A DNA stretch of 64,000 nucleotides from Paractinoplanes atraurantiacus (GCF_900215205.1 NZ_OBDY01000020.1:62001-126000), one strand, 5' to 3'; counted from the stretch's first letter, positions 48,814 to 57,916 are shown. Notes: generated by a model not told the origin, from the letters alone. Numbers and translations are program-made.

Positions 48814-48835
48814 GGCAACTCCCTTCCTCCTCCCA

Positions 48836-48880
48836 CACGTACTCCCCGGCCGGCCGCGACGGCAGGGCCGACCGGCACCA
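48836..48880 (-). promoter_or_regulatory. Dormancy-type promoter of PPOX-acyltransferase pair
   Basis: TGGTGCCGGTCGGCCCTG (48880-48863, minus strand), 11 of 17; hexamer TACGTG (48841-48836). It overlaps the rightward site by 4 bp. Confidence 0.5.
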
Positions 48881-48922
48881 GCCCTTCGGCCCTGGTGGCC
48901 CCTGCTGCCACGGCGTGACAGT
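48877..48922 (+). promoter_or_regulatory. Dormancy-type promoter of the DUF2157-like / slipin genes
   Basis: ACCAGCCCTTCGGCCCTG (48877-48894), 13 of 17, then GACAGT (48917-48922). It contains the same AGCCCTTCGGCCCTG core as the sites at 38011 and 40017. Confidence 0.65.
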
Positions 48923-48953
48923 GGGCGGGGAGCTTCTCCCCCGGGAGGCTGCG

Positions 48954-49620
48954 ATGAGATCGGCTGACATGGCTGACCAGATCGACCGCTGGGCCGCGAC
49001 GGGACTGGTCACGAACGACCAGGCGGAGCGGATGCGCGCCGACCTTCCCGCCACAGCCCCGCACCGGTCCTTGGCCGCCGAGGGCCTCGGCTATTCCGGC
49101 GGCAGTCTCGTGACCGTTGCTCTGCTCATGCTGAGCAGCCATTACTGGACTGCGCTGGGCACGGCCGGCCGGCTCCTCGCCGTCGGCTCCGCCGGGATCC
49201 TGCTCGTCACGGGCGGGCTTCTGACGCCGAGGCCGGCCGATGGGGTCACCGCGCGGCTGCGGGCCGTCCTGTGGCTGAGTGGCACCGCCGCGGCCTTCGC
49301 GTCGCTTCTGCTGGCCGGGTCGCTGGCCGCCCTGCCGCCCGGCCCGGAACTACTGCCCTGGGCCGGGATCGGAGCCGCCGGGCTCGCCTGGGGCCTCCTC
49401 GCGGCGGGCGGGGTGCTGAGGCCGGCGCCGCTCGGCCGCACATTGGGTGGCCACGCTGATCGCCGGCGCGGTGCTCGTCGTGGCGGCGGTTCTGCTCTCC
49501 CGCCGCCGGGCGCCCGTCGCGGGCCGCCTCCCACCGGTCCTGCCGGCCGGAACGGCGCTGTCCGCAGCGGCCGTGGTGCTCATGCTCTCCGCCGCCGGCA
49601 TCCTGCTCGCGGCGACCTGA
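48954..49620 (+). pseudogene. DUF2157-like membrane protein, frameshifted near 49430
   Basis: From the ATG at 48954 (GGGAGGCTGCG upstream) the first 150 codons give a soluble start (IDRWAATGLVTNDQAERMRA) and several membrane helices. Near 49420-49445 the hydrophobic pattern jumps to another frame (HWVATLIAGAVLVVAAVLLS, ending MLSAAGILLAAT, stop 49618-49620). The original frame turns into an arginine-proline tail ending at 49643. The pattern resembles the DUF2157 family. A one-base indel or a sequencing error is likely. Next to a frameshifted slipin gene. Confidence 0.6.
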
Positions 49621-49639
49621 CGATGGGAACGGAGGAGTT

Positions 49640-50454
49640 GTGAACGGATGGCTGATAGCTGGAATCGTCGTACTCGGCGTGCTGGTCCTGGTGTTTCTGA
49701 GCCTGCGGCTCGTGCAGCAGTACCAGCGCGGCGTGGTCTTCCGGTTCGGGCGGGTGTTGGACCGGGTCAGGGAGCCCGGGCTGCGCGTCATCATCCCGCT
49801 CGCCGACCGGATGGTTAAGGTCACCATGCAGACCGTGGTGATGCCCGTGCCGGCGCAGGGCGCCATCACCCACGACAGTGTCACCCTGACCGTGGACGCC
49901 GTCGTGTACTACCGCGTCGTCGACCCGGTGCGGGCGCTGGTCAATGTGCACGACTACCCGCATGCTGTGCTTCAGGTCGCCAGACCGCGCTGCGGTCGGT
50001 GATCGGCCGTGCGGACCTGGACATCCTGCTCAGCGACCGGGAGAGGATCAACACCGAGCTGAAGACCACGATCGACGCCCCGACCGAGAAGCCCTGGGGC
50101 GTGCTGATCGAGCGGGTCGAGGTCAAGGACGTCGCGCTGCCCGACACGATGAAACGGTCGATGTCGCGCCAGGCCGAGGCGGAGCGCGAACGCCGGGCCC
50201 GGGTCATCGCCGCCGACGGCGAGTTCCAGGCCTCCGAGCGCCCGGCCGAGGCCGCCCAGGCGATGGCCGCCACACCCGGCGCGCTCCAGCTGCGGCTGCT
50301 CCAGACCGTCGTCGACGTCGCGGCCGAGAAGAACAGCACCCTGGTGATGCCTTTCCCGGTCGAGCTGCTGCGGTACTTCGACAAAGTCACCAACACCGGA
50401 TCGGAGCAACGGGCCGAGCTTCCCGGCCTGGAGCTGACCGGCGCCGGCCGGTGA
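49640..50454 (+). pseudogene. Slipin (SPFH/band 7) protein, one-base frameshift near 49980
   Basis: Part 1 (GTG at 49640, GGAGGAG upstream): an N-terminal membrane helix and the SPFH start QQYQRGVVFRFGRVLDRV, through YYRVVDPVRALVNVHDYPHAVLQVA. Part 2 (frame of 49999-50454): IGRADLDILLSDRERINTEL, EVKDVALPDTMKRSMSRQAE and ASERPAEAAQAM. Adding one C at 49980/49981 restores the family sequence VLQVAQTALRSVIGR across the junction. Slipins scaffold membrane microdomains. Either a real inactivating deletion or an error. Confidence 0.75.
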
Positions 50455-50467
50455 TCCGCCGTAACGC

Positions 50468-50500
50468 TGAGGGGACGGCACCGGCGGTGCCGTCCCCTCA
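50468..50500. terminator. Bidirectional hairpin between slipin and GerW genes
   Basis: TGAGGGGACGGCACC, loop GGC, and the perfect complement: a 15-bp stem between two convergent genes. Confidence 0.75.
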
Positions 50501-50508
50501 CGCTGCCG

Positions 50509-50898
50509 TCACTTGCGCCGCCGCCCCTGGTGCGAACGCCGTCGCCCGCGCAGCAGGACGCCCGCCACCACCAGAGCGGTGACGGCCACGACCTGGCCGC
50601 CGAGCACGATCCGATTCACATCGACAGCGGGATGCCAGCTGACCTTGCCGTCCTTGAGGACGAAGACGCCGAGCCCGCGCGCGGTCGTGCCGAAGCCGCC
50701 GCCGGATCCCTCGGGCTGTCCCTCGGCCGCGGGACCGGAGCCGCCGCCACCCCCGCCGCCGCCGGCCACCTTGGCGACCGGCAGCATGATCGTGCCGTGC
50801 TCGGCGACCGGCTCGCCGAACACCCTGCCGGCGGTGCTCGCTGTCACGGCCTCCCGCAGCGTGCGCAGGACGTCCGTTCCCTCACTCGTCGCGACCAC
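50509..50898 (-). CDS. GerW (YtfJ)-family sporulation protein
   Basis: 129 aa. TAGRVFGEPVAEHGTIMLPVAKVAG, a Gly-Ser-rich linker, GGGFGTTARGLGVFVLKDGKVSWHP and a C-terminal membrane helix (VVAVTALVVAGVLL) match the GerW family, needed in Bacillus for germination receptor function and widespread in actinobacteria. The GTG at 50898 is chosen for its 8-nt distance from GGGAG; the GTG at 50907 is too close. It shares one dormancy-type site with the divergent CoA-binding gene. Confidence 0.82.
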   Translation of the reverse strand: MVATSEGTDVLRTLREAVTASTAGRVFGEPVAEHGTIMLPVAKVAGGGGGGGGSGPAAEGQPEGSGGGFGTTARGLGVFVLKDGKVSWHPAVDVNRIVLGGQVVAVTALVVAGVLLRGRRRSHQGRRRK

Positions 50899-50929
50899 TG
50901 TGATCACTCCCTTCGGGCCAGTGCCCTCC

Positions 50930-51001
50930 ACCGTGCTCCGGAGGCCGGGACCGGCGGCAGGGTCCAAGGGCCCTTCCCCTCAGCGACGGTCGTGCGAGGC
51001 T
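50930..51001. promoter_or_regulatory. Shared divergent dormancy-type promoters (GerW / CoA-binding protein)
   Basis: One near-symmetric site CAGGGTCCAAGGGCCCTT (50958-50975; 12 of 17 in either direction). Leftward CACGGT (50935-50930), rightward GAGGCT (50996-51001), both within 1 bp of standard spacing. Confidence 0.68.
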
Positions 51002-51026
51002 GAAAGCTGGGCCGGCGGAGGGCCAG

Positions 51027-52329
51027 GTGACGACCTTGACGACAACGACGCGCAAGGACACGGACGATCAGCTCCTCGACCTGCACACTCGCGGCGTCGG
51101 GCAGCGGCCGCCGAGGCCATTGCTCGCGCCCCGGTCGATAGCGGTCGTGGGCGCCATGCAGGGTCACGGCCACGCCGGATACGAGATGGTGCGCGCCCTG
51201 CGCGAATACGGATTCCGCGGACGGATCCACCCGGTGCACGACTCGGGTCTGCCGGTCGGTGGTGTCGCCGCCCATCGCGCCATCGCCGATCTTCCCGGGC
51301 CCGTCGACCTGCTCGTGGTCGCCGGCCCCGCCGATCAGGCCGCCGGGGCGCTGCGAGCGGCCGGGCGCCGGGGCATCCCCCGCACCGTCGTGCTCGGCGC
51401 CGCCGGCGCCCGCTGCGCCCAGAATCTCGTCCGCATCGCCCGCGACAACGGCGTGGTCCTGCTCGGCCCCGGGGAGCCTCGGCCTGCTCAACACCGATCC
51501 GCAGGTCCGGCTCAACGCCACGCTCTCCCGCGCGCACCCCGCGCCGGGCGGCCTCGCGCTCGCGGCCCAGTCCAACGCGGCCGGCATGGCACTCCTGGAG
51601 CACGTCACACACGACGGCTGCGGCGTGGCGAGCTTCGTGCCCCTCGAGGACGGCCTCGACGGCGAACTGAACGACTTCTGGCGCGACGATCCGCACACCC
51701 GCGCCGTCGGTCTCTACCTCAATTCCGCCGCCGATCACGCGACGTTCACCGGCGCCGCTCACGGGCTCCTGCGGCGCAAGCCGGTCCTGACCATCGCCGG
51801 CGGGCATCCGCGCGCCGTGGCGCTCTGCTCCCCGCCCGGCGTCGTCCGCACCACCAGCCTGGACGAGCTCACCGACGCCGCCCGGATGCTCGTGGACCAG
51901 CCCCTTCCGGCCGGCAACCGGCTCGCCGTCGTCGGCAACGCCGGCGGCCTCGCCGTGATCGCCGCCGACGCTGCCCGGGCGTACGGCTTCGCCGAGCCCG
52001 GCGAGCACCGGATCAGCCTCGGACCCGACGCCACTCCGCCGGAGATCGCCGAGGCGGTCGAAGCCGTCGCGTGCGGCGGACGGGCCGACATCATCGTGGT
52101 GATGATCGTCGGAACACGGACCAACGTCCCCGCCGCGATGACGACCGCCGTCGCCGACATCCTGGACCAGCACCCGGAGCTCACCGCGGCCGCCGTGCTC
52201 ACCGGCGGCGCCGACGACGTCCACCGGATCGGCGCGCGCGGCATACCCGTGTACCGCGAGCACGATCGGGCGATACGCGCGCTCGCCCACGCCCACCGTT
52301 ACGCGACATGGCGCCGCGACCGGGACTGA
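51027..52329 (+). pseudogene. CoA-binding acyl-CoA synthetase (NDP-forming)-like protein, frameshift near 51473
   Basis: GTG at 51027 after GGAGGG. Part 1: CoA-binding Rossmann domain (PRSIAVVGAMQGHGHAGYEM, VDLLVVAGPADQAAGAL). The family block LLGPGSLGLLNTDPQVRLNA is recovered only if one G is removed from the GGGG run at 51471-51474; part 2 then continues to WRRDRD with a ligase-CoA domain (LAVVGNAGGLAVIAADAA, IIVVMIVGTRTNVPAAM). No ATP-grasp domain is present, so it matches the alpha-chain half of ADP-forming acyl-CoA synthetases or a regulatory relative. Homopolymer location makes a sequencing error quite possible. Confidence 0.72.
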
Positions 52330-52456
52330 TCGCGCCGAACCAGGGCCGGTCGGTGGCCGCCTTCGCCCCGATCCGCGATCCCGCCGGCAACATCGTCGGA
52401 CTGCTGCGGGCAGAGTGGCCGATCGCGGACTGAGGACAGCCGCCCGGCACGTGAGG

Positions 52457-52501
52457 TCGGGGCGTCCGGCCCTGGATGAGCCGTGGAGACCGGCCCATCA
52501 T
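52457..52501 (+). promoter_or_regulatory. DosR/OsdR-like promoter of the ACS N-terminal fragment gene
   Basis: TCGGGGCGTCCGGCCCTG (52457-52474), 14 of 17, then CATCAT (52496-52501) at standard spacing. The predicted leader is about 109 nt, the longest of the set. Confidence 0.65.
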
Positions 52502-52567
52502 GAGAAGTGAGCCCGCCGGCTCGTAGGTGACGATCTGGGGTGGCGGAACGTCGTCTCCGCCATGGAC

Positions 52568-52598
52568 CCGAGGAGGGCCCGGCCGGTGGGCTCCTCGG
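52568..52598 (+). other. Leader hairpin before the ACS fragment gene
   Basis: CCGAGGAG (52568-52575) pairs with CTCCTCGG (52591-52598), a perfect 8-bp stem in the 5' leader. The AGGAGG ribosome binding site lies 8 nt after it and contains a second AGGAG that could compete with the stem, so it might affect translation. Confidence 0.4.
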
Positions 52599-52616
52599 CG
52601 TCTCAGGAGGCCGGCG

Positions 52617-52919
52617 ATGAACAACAGCGCGATCATCCGCAAGGACGCGGCCGATCGGGCCCGGGCCAACCTCGACAACTACGCGTGGACCCGCCACGAC
52701 TTCAGCTGGTCGAGGGCGAGATCCTGGCTCGGGGAGCCGCCGCACACGTACGGATTCAACATCGCCCACCAAGCGGTCGACCGGCACGCGAGCTCGGACC
52801 GCCGCGACCGGGTGACGCTGAGATTCCCCGGATCGGGCCTGGCATCCGTCGACGGCCATTACTGGTTCGCCGGCCGGCGACCCGTCGTCCTCGCGCACGC
52901 CGAATCCGCCGTCATCTGA
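52617..52919 (+). CDS. N-terminal fragment of an acetyl-CoA synthetase-like protein
   Basis: 100 aa. NYAWTRHDFSWSRARSWLG, then FNIAHQAVDRHASSDRRDRVTLRF, matches the N-terminal ACAS domain of AMP-forming acetyl-CoA synthetases; everything after it, including the AMP-binding core, is absent. The last 20 residues (YWFAGRRPVVLAHAESAVI) do not fit the family. AGGAGGCCGGCG precedes the ATG and a dormancy-type promoter lies upstream, so a stand-alone product is plausible. It follows a CoA-binding protein, another partial acyl-CoA synthetase relative. Confidence 0.6.
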   Translation: MNNSAIIRKDAADRARANLDNYAWTRHDFSWSRARSWLGEPPHTYGFNIAHQAVDRHASSDRRDRVTLRFPGSGLASVDGHYWFAGRRPVVLAHAESAVI

Positions 52920-52946
52920 TCCGGCTGAGGCTGGACGGCCCGGAGC

Positions 52947-52991
52947 CACGGACTTCCGGCTCTGCCGCGCCGGGGCGCTCGGCGATTCGCT
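52947..52991 (+). promoter_or_regulatory. Dormancy-type promoter of the DUF4389-2TM-GH65 genes
   Basis: CACGGACTTCCGGCTCTG (52947-52964), 13 of 17; hexamer TTCGCT (52986-52991) at the right distance but without A at position 2. Confidence 0.58.
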
Positions 52992-53018
52992 GGAGGAAAC
53001 GCCTTCCTGGGAGGTGAC

Positions 53019-54434
53019 ATGAACCGCTTTCCGCTGCGGGTCGAAGCACGCCGTGACCCTTCACTGAGCCGTGGGCTCTGGCTGGTGAAATGGCTGCTCC
53101 TGATCCCGCACTACGTCGTCCTGCTGGTGCTGTGGACCGGGCTGGTGGTGCTCACCCTGGTGGCCTACCTGGCGGTGCTGTTCACCGGCCGGTACCCGGC
53201 TTCGATCCGCGCCTACAACCTCGGCGTGCTGCGCTGGAGCTGGCGCGTGGGCTACTACGGCTACCAGGCGCTCGGCACCGACCGGTACCCGCCGTTCACG
53301 CTGGCTGAAGTGCCCGATTACCCGGCTCGCCTGCATCTGGAGACGGGTGCGGCTCCCCCACGATGGCTGCCTCTCGTCGCCTGGCTGTTCGCGATCCCGC
53401 ACCTGGTGTTCCTGGGCGCGCTGACCGGTGCCGGCACCCGGCAGTACGGCGCCCCGATCAGCGCCATCGGCGCCGCGCTGCTCATCGCCGGCATCGCGCT
53501 GTTGTTCACCGGCACCTATCCTCGCGGCCTGCACGACCTGCTGGTCGGCATCGCCCGCTGGAACCTGCGGGTGGCCGCCTATCTGACACTGCTCACACCG
53601 AGATACCCGCCGTTCCGTCTGGACCAGGGCGAGACCGAGCCGGACCCGCCGCCGGAGGACCCGGTGAAGGCGCCCGCGCCTCGTGGCGGGTCCGTCGTGG
53701 GATCCGCCATCGCCCTGGTCGCCGGCGTCCTGCTGCTCGCACCGGCCGCCGGAACGGGCATCGGCGGAGCCGTCCTGCTCGGCCTGGACGCCTCGCGCGA
53801 CAGCACCGGTTTCGTGACCAGCCGAACGCTGGAGCTGAGCACCGGCACCGCGGCCGTCACGGCCGAGAACCTGAGAATCACCGATGCCGGTGTGTGGACC
53901 CGCAACATCGCCGACGTGGGTGGGGTCCGCGTGACCGCCACCTCGCCGGCCGGCCGGTCGCTGTTCGTCGGGATCGCGCCGGAGAGCGCCGTGGACGCCT
54001 GGCTGGCCGGGACCGCCCACGACGAACTGATCGGGATCAGGTCGGGTGACGCCCGGTACCACCGGGCCGACGGCGTGACGCGGCCGGTGACCGACCCGGT
54101 CGCCCAGCCGTTCTGGATCTCCTCCGCGACCGGCACCGGCACCACCACCCTGAATTGGAACGTCACCGACGGCGACTTCGCCGTGGTCGTGGCCAACCTC
54201 GACGGCTCCCCCGGCGTGGCCGCCGACGTCCGCGGCGGAATCCAGGTGCCCGACCTGACCGGTCTGGGCGCCGGGCTTCTCACCACGGGCATCGTGCTCG
54301 GCGTCATCGCGATCGGGCTGATCGTCCTGGGCGGCGTCGGCCTCGGCCGTCGCCACACCGAACCGCCGCCGCCGGCAGCCGGGCCGGCCGGACCGGCACC
54401 GCAACAGGTTCCCCCGGCCACCGTCGGATCGTGA
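53019..54434 (+). CDS. Membrane protein with two DUF4389 repeats
   Basis: 471 aa. Two copies of a DUF4389-type unit: WLLLIPHYVVLLVLW...VLFTGRYPASIRAYNLGVLRW then YGYQALGTDRYPPF, and WLFAIPHLVFLGALT...LLFTGTYPRGLHDLLVGIARW then LLTPRYPPF. A third membrane segment, an extracellular domain of about 150 residues and a final helix (GIVLGVIAIGLIVLGGVGLG) with a Pro-rich tail follow. Function unknown. GGGAGGTGAC precedes the ATG. Confidence 0.82.
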   Translation: MNRFPLRVEARRDPSLSRGLWLVKWLLLIPHYVVLLVLWTGLVVLTLVAYLAVLFTGRYPASIRAYNLGVLRWSWRVGYYGYQALGTDRYPPFTLAEVPDYPARLHLETGAAPPRWLPLVAWLFAIPHLVFLGALTGAGTRQYGAPISAIGAALLIAGIALLFTGTYPRGLHDLLVGIARWNLRVAAYLTLLTPRYPPFRLDQGETEPDPPPEDPVKAPAPRGGSVVGSAIALVAGVLLLAPAAGTGIGGAVLLGLDASRDSTGFVTSRTLELSTGTAAVTAENLRITDAGVWTRNIADVGGVRVTATSPAGRSLFVGIAPESAVDAWLAGTAHDELIGIRSGDARYHRADGVTRPVTDPVAQPFWISSATGTGTTTLNWNVTDGDFAVVVANLDGSPGVAADVRGGIQVPDLTGLGAGLLTTGIVLGVIAIGLIVLGGVGLGRRHTEPPPPAAGPAGPAPQQVPPATVGS

Positions 54435-54446
54435 AAGGAGACGGCC

Positions 54447-54710
54447 ATGAGCGACGACCTGCGCCAGGAGGCCCTCACCCGGTTGCGCAAGAGGCGGGAG
54501 CTGCAGGCTCACGTGCTCGCCTACGTCCTGGTGAACCTCTTCCTCAACGGGATCTGGCTGCTGACCACCCCGGGAGGCTTCTACTGGCCGATGTTCCCGA
54601 TGCTCGGCTGGGGCATCGGCATCGTCTTCCACATTTGGGACGTCTTCGTCGGCTCGAACCCGTCGGAGGACGCCATCCGCACCGAGATGGACAAGCTCGC
54701 CCATCGATGA
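54447..54710 (+). CDS. 2TM domain protein
   Basis: 87 aa: a helical start (LRQEALTRLRKRRELQAHVLAY), two transmembrane helices (VLVNLFLNGIWLLT and MFPMLGWGIGIVFHIWDVF) and a polar tail, the pattern of the 2TM family also found attached to histidine kinases. GAAAGGAGACGGCC precedes the ATG, 12 nt after the previous stop. Confidence 0.82.
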   Translation: MSDDLRQEALTRLRKRRELQAHVLAYVLVNLFLNGIWLLTTPGGFYWPMFPMLGWGIGIVFHIWDVFVGSNPSEDAIRTEMDKLAHR

Positions 54711-54776
54711 CGCAACCCCGGCGCGAGCGCCCGGCCCGCCGAGAGTGGGCCGGGCGAGCGAACGAGCGGAGGTCAC

Positions 54777-57143
54777 ATGGTCCGCCATCCGGCGTACCCC
54801 GTCGAACCGTGGCAGGTGCGTGAGACTCATCTCGACCACGCCGTGCTGGCGCGATCGGAGTCGATCTTCACCCTCTCGAACGGTCATCTCGGGCTGCGCG
54901 GCAACCTCGACGAGGGCGACCCGCACGACCTGCCGGGAACCTATCTCAACTCGTTCTACGAGCTGCGGCCCCTGCCGTACGCCGAGGGTGGCTACGGATA
55001 TCCCGAGTCCGGGCAGACCATCGTCAACGTCACCAACGGCAAGGTGATCCGGCTGCTGATCGACGACGAGCCTTTCGACGTACGCGAGGGAGAGCTGATC
55101 CGCCACGAACGGGTGCTCGACCTGCGCGCCGGCGTGCTGCGCCGCGAGGTGGAATGGCGGTCACCGGCCGGCCACGCCGTGCGCGTGCGGACCACGCGTC
55201 TGGTATCGCTGGCGCACCGGTCGATCGCCGCGATCGAGTACCAGGTGGAGCCGCTGGACGTACCCGTGCGGGTCATCGTCCAGTCGGAGCTGATCGCCAA
55301 CGAGGCGCTGCCCGGCCCGCTCAAGGACCCGCGGGTGTCAGCCGTGCTCCGGGCGCCGCTCGCCGCCGAGCTGAGCCGCGCCGATGACACCGGCGCGCTG
55401 CTGATGCACACCACCAGGGAGAGCGGGCTGCGCCTGGCCACCGCGATGGACCATCTCGTCGAGGGTCCTCCGGGCCTGCGCTGTGCCACCGAGGCTGAGC
55501 CGGATCTCGCGCGCACCACGGTGATCTGCCGGCTCGCGCCCGGGCAGCGACTGCGCCTGGTCAAGTTCCTGGCGTACGCATGGTCGGACCGTCGTTCACC
55601 GCCGGCCCTGCGTGACCAGGTCGAGGCGGCGGTACGGGGCGCGCGGTTCGAGGGCTGGGAGGGGCTCCTGACCGCCCAGCGCTCCTGCCTGGACGCGTTC
55701 TGGGACGGCGCGGACGTCGAGGTCGAGGGCGACGCGGAGGTGCAGCAGGCGGTCCGCTTCGCTCTGTTTCACCTCCTCCAGGCCGGCGCCCGCATCCGGA
55801 ACGAGCCGATAGCGGGCAAGGGGCTGACCGGTCCCGGGTACGACGGGCACGTCTTCTGGGACACCGAGCGCTTCGTCGTCCCGGCCCTGACCTACCTGCG
55901 GCCCGAGGCGGCGGCCGAGGTCCTGCGCTGGCGGCACGCCACGCTCGGACTCGCGAAGGAACGCGCGGCCGTGCTCGGCTGGGCCGGTGCCGCCTTCCCC
56001 TGGCGGACGATCCGCGGGCAGGAGTGCTCCGGGTACTGGCCGGCCGGCACCGCGGCGATGCACATCGCGGCCGACATCGCCGACGCTGTCGTACGGTACG
56101 TCGCGGCGACCGGCGATCGGGCGTTCGAACGGGACGTGGGGCTTCCCCTGCTGGTGGAGACCGCACGGCTGTGGGTGTCGTTCGGCCACCACGATCGCGA
56201 TGGCGAGTTCCACCTCGACGGTGTCACCGGCCCGGACGAGTACACCGCGCTGGCCGACGACAACGTCTACACGAACCTGATGGCCCGGCGGAACCTGACG
56301 TCGGCCGCCGGCGCCGTGTCCCGCCATGCCGAAGGCCGCCGGGCCCTCGCCGTCGGCGACGAGGAGATCGCCGCCTGGCGCGCCGCCGCGGAGACCATGA
56401 GCATCCCGTACGACGACAAGCTCGGCGTTCACCCGCAGGCGCGCCGGTTCACGCTGCTGAGGGAGTGGGACTTCGCCGCCACCCGCCCCGGCGAGTACCC
56501 GTTGCTTCTGCACTTTCCCTATCTGGACCTCTACCGCAGCCAGGTCGTCAAGCAGGCCGACCTGGTGCTGGCGCTGCACTGGTGCGGCGACGCCTTCAGC
56601 GCCGAGGACAAGGCCCGCGACTTCGCCTATTACGAGCGGCGGACCGTACGGGACTCCTCGCTCTCCGCCTCCACTCAAGCGATCGTGGCGGCCGAGATCG
56701 GCCACCTCGAGCTGGCACACGACTACATCGGCGAGGCGGTCCTGATGGACCTGCACGACCTGCACCGCAACACGCGCGAAGGATTGCACGTCGCCTCGCT
56801 GGCCGGAGCATGGCTGTCACTGGTCGCCGGCCTGGGCGGGATGCGTGACCACGGCGGCGTGCTCTCCTTCGCGCCGCGGCTGCCCAGCCGGATCGGCCGG
56901 CTCGCCTTCTCCCTGTTCTGGCACGGGCTGCGCCTGCACGTGGAGGTCGGGCCGAACGAGGCGGTCTACTCCCTGCGTGGCGGCGACGCCCAGCTGGAGC
57001 TGTGGCACCACGGCGAGCCGGTTCTCCTCACGACTGCCGCCCCGGTGCGCCGCCCGATTCCCGCGACCGTGCCGTTGACCGCCGAGCCGGTCCAGCCGCC
57101 CGGCCGCAGACCCGCCCGCCGTACCCTCTCCCGGTCCTGCTGA
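54777..57143 (+). CDS. GH65 disaccharide phosphorylase (trehalose/kojibiose/maltose type)
   Basis: 788 aa, family length. N-terminal beta-sandwich (SNGHLGLRGNLDEG), (alpha/alpha)6 barrel with HVFWDTERFVVPALTYLRP, the catalytic glutamate in GVTGPDEYTALADDNVYTN (near residue 488), and KQADLVLALHWCG, then a C-terminal beta domain. These enzymes split a glucobiose with inorganic phosphate to beta-glucose-1-phosphate, sparing ATP, which suits an energy-limited state. Exact substrate not determinable. A beta-phosphoglucomutase partner is absent. CGGAGGTCAC precedes the ATG. 67 nt after the 2TM gene, probably one operon. Confidence 0.9.
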   Translation: MVRHPAYPVEPWQVRETHLDHAVLARSESIFTLSNGHLGLRGNLDEGDPHDLPGTYLNSFYELRPLPYAEGGYGYPESGQTIVNVTNGKVIRLLIDDEPFDVREGELIRHERVLDLRAGVLRREVEWRSPAGHAVRVRTTRLVSLAHRSIAAIEYQVEPLDVPVRVIVQSELIANEALPGPLKDPRVSAVLRAPLAAELSRADDTGALLMHTTRESGLRLATAMDHLVEGPPGLRCATEAEPDLARTTVICRLAPGQRLRLVKFLAYAWSDRRSPPALRDQVEAAVRGARFEGWEGLLTAQRSCLDAFWDGADVEVEGDAEVQQAVRFALFHLLQAGARIRNEPIAGKGLTGPGYDGHVFWDTERFVVPALTYLRPEAAAEVLRWRHATLGLAKERAAVLGWAGAAFPWRTIRGQECSGYWPAGTAAMHIAADIADAVVRYVAATGDRAFERDVGLPLLVETARLWVSFGHHDRDGEFHLDGVTGPDEYTALADDNVYTNLMARRNLTSAAGAVSRHAEGRRALAVGDEEIAAWRAAAETMSIPYDDKLGVHPQARRFTLLREWDFAATRPGEYPLLLHFPYLDLYRSQVVKQADLVLALHWCGDAFSAEDKARDFAYYERRTVRDSSLSASTQAIVAAEIGHLELAHDYIGEAVLMDLHDLHRNTREGLHVASLAGAWLSLVAGLGGMRDHGGVLSFAPRLPSRIGRLAFSLFWHGLRLHVEVGPNEAVYSLRGGDAQLELWHHGEPVLLTTAAPVRRPIPATVPLTAEPVQPPGRRPARRTLSRSC

Positions 57144-57167
57144 GCGACGCACTCGCCGCAACGCGCC

Positions 57168-57734
57168 TCAGGGCAGGAACTGCTGCCGTACGAGAACGAC
57201 CTTGCCCTTCTTGACCGTCAGCCAGAACAGGGTGTGCCCGAGACGTTCCTTCAGCCCGGCGACACCGACCTCGACGACGGCCGCCGAGCCACCGTCGAGG
57301 ACCTTCACCGAGAGGCCGGAGATGATCGGGAGGGTCCTCTTCCTCGGGTTGTCGTTGACGATGAGGTAGTCGTTGGGCGGCGTCCGGTCCTCGGAGTCGG
57401 GATATCTCTTCTGCCATTCCCGGATCGCCCGGTCACCGGTCAGAAATTCGACGAGGTCCATGGTGAGGGTGCCGTCGCCGACGGCTGTGACGTATGCCGG
57501 CCAGCGGCCATCCGCGATCACTCGTCGCGAGCCCGGGACGCTGGGTGTGGGAGTGCGCGTCTCCTCCCCCGGCGCCGGCGACTCCTTGCCGGCCGACGGG
57601 GCCGGGGCAGGCTCCGCGGACACGGCCGGTGCCGGTGCGGCCGGCTCGGCCGTGCCATTCCCGCAAGCGGCCACGGACAGCGACATGGCGGTGAGCACGA
57701 TCGCCGCGGGACCGACTTTGCGTTGCAGAGTCAT
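57168..57734 (-). CDS. Putative lipoprotein
   Basis: 188 aa from the ATG at 57734. Signal sequence TLQRKVGPAAIVLTAMSLSV followed by the lipobox VAAC (Cys about 24), a Pro/Ala-rich linker, then a domain of about 125 residues (AYVTAVGDGTLTMDLVEFL, DYLIVNDNPRKRTLPI, LFWLTVKKGKVVLVRQQFLP). Family not recognised. No ribosome binding site; GACGCT ends 6 nt before the ATG, so a leaderless mRNA is likely. Confidence 0.78.
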   Translation of the reverse strand: MTLQRKVGPAAIVLTAMSLSVAACGNGTAEPAAPAPAVSAEPAPAPSAGKESPAPGEETRTPTPSVPGSRRVIADGRWPAYVTAVGDGTLTMDLVEFLTGDRAIREWQKRYPDSEDRTPPNDYLIVNDNPRKRTLPIISGLSVKVLDGGSAAVVEVGVAGLKERLGHTLFWLTVKKGKVVLVRQQFLP

Positions 57735-57740
57735 ACCTTG

Positions 57741-57785
57741 AGCGTCCACCGCGGCGCGTTCGCCGGACAGTGCTGAACGGCCCGT
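57741..57785 (-). promoter_or_regulatory. Dormancy-type leaderless promoter of the lipoprotein gene
   Basis: ACGGGCCGTTCAGCACTG (57785-57768, minus strand), 12 of 17, then GACGCT (57746-57741). Last clear site before the sulfur/CstR region. Confidence 0.6.
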
Positions 57786-57916
57786 ACTCGGGACGTCGTG
57801 CCCTTGCCGCCGCGCGGCGGCGGCCGACGCGTCTTGTCGCGGAAGCCGATCGGCACCGCCGGCTTCGGACTTTCGACGGCTATGACCGGTCCGCGGCGAG
57901 GCCCGCTAGCATAGCT

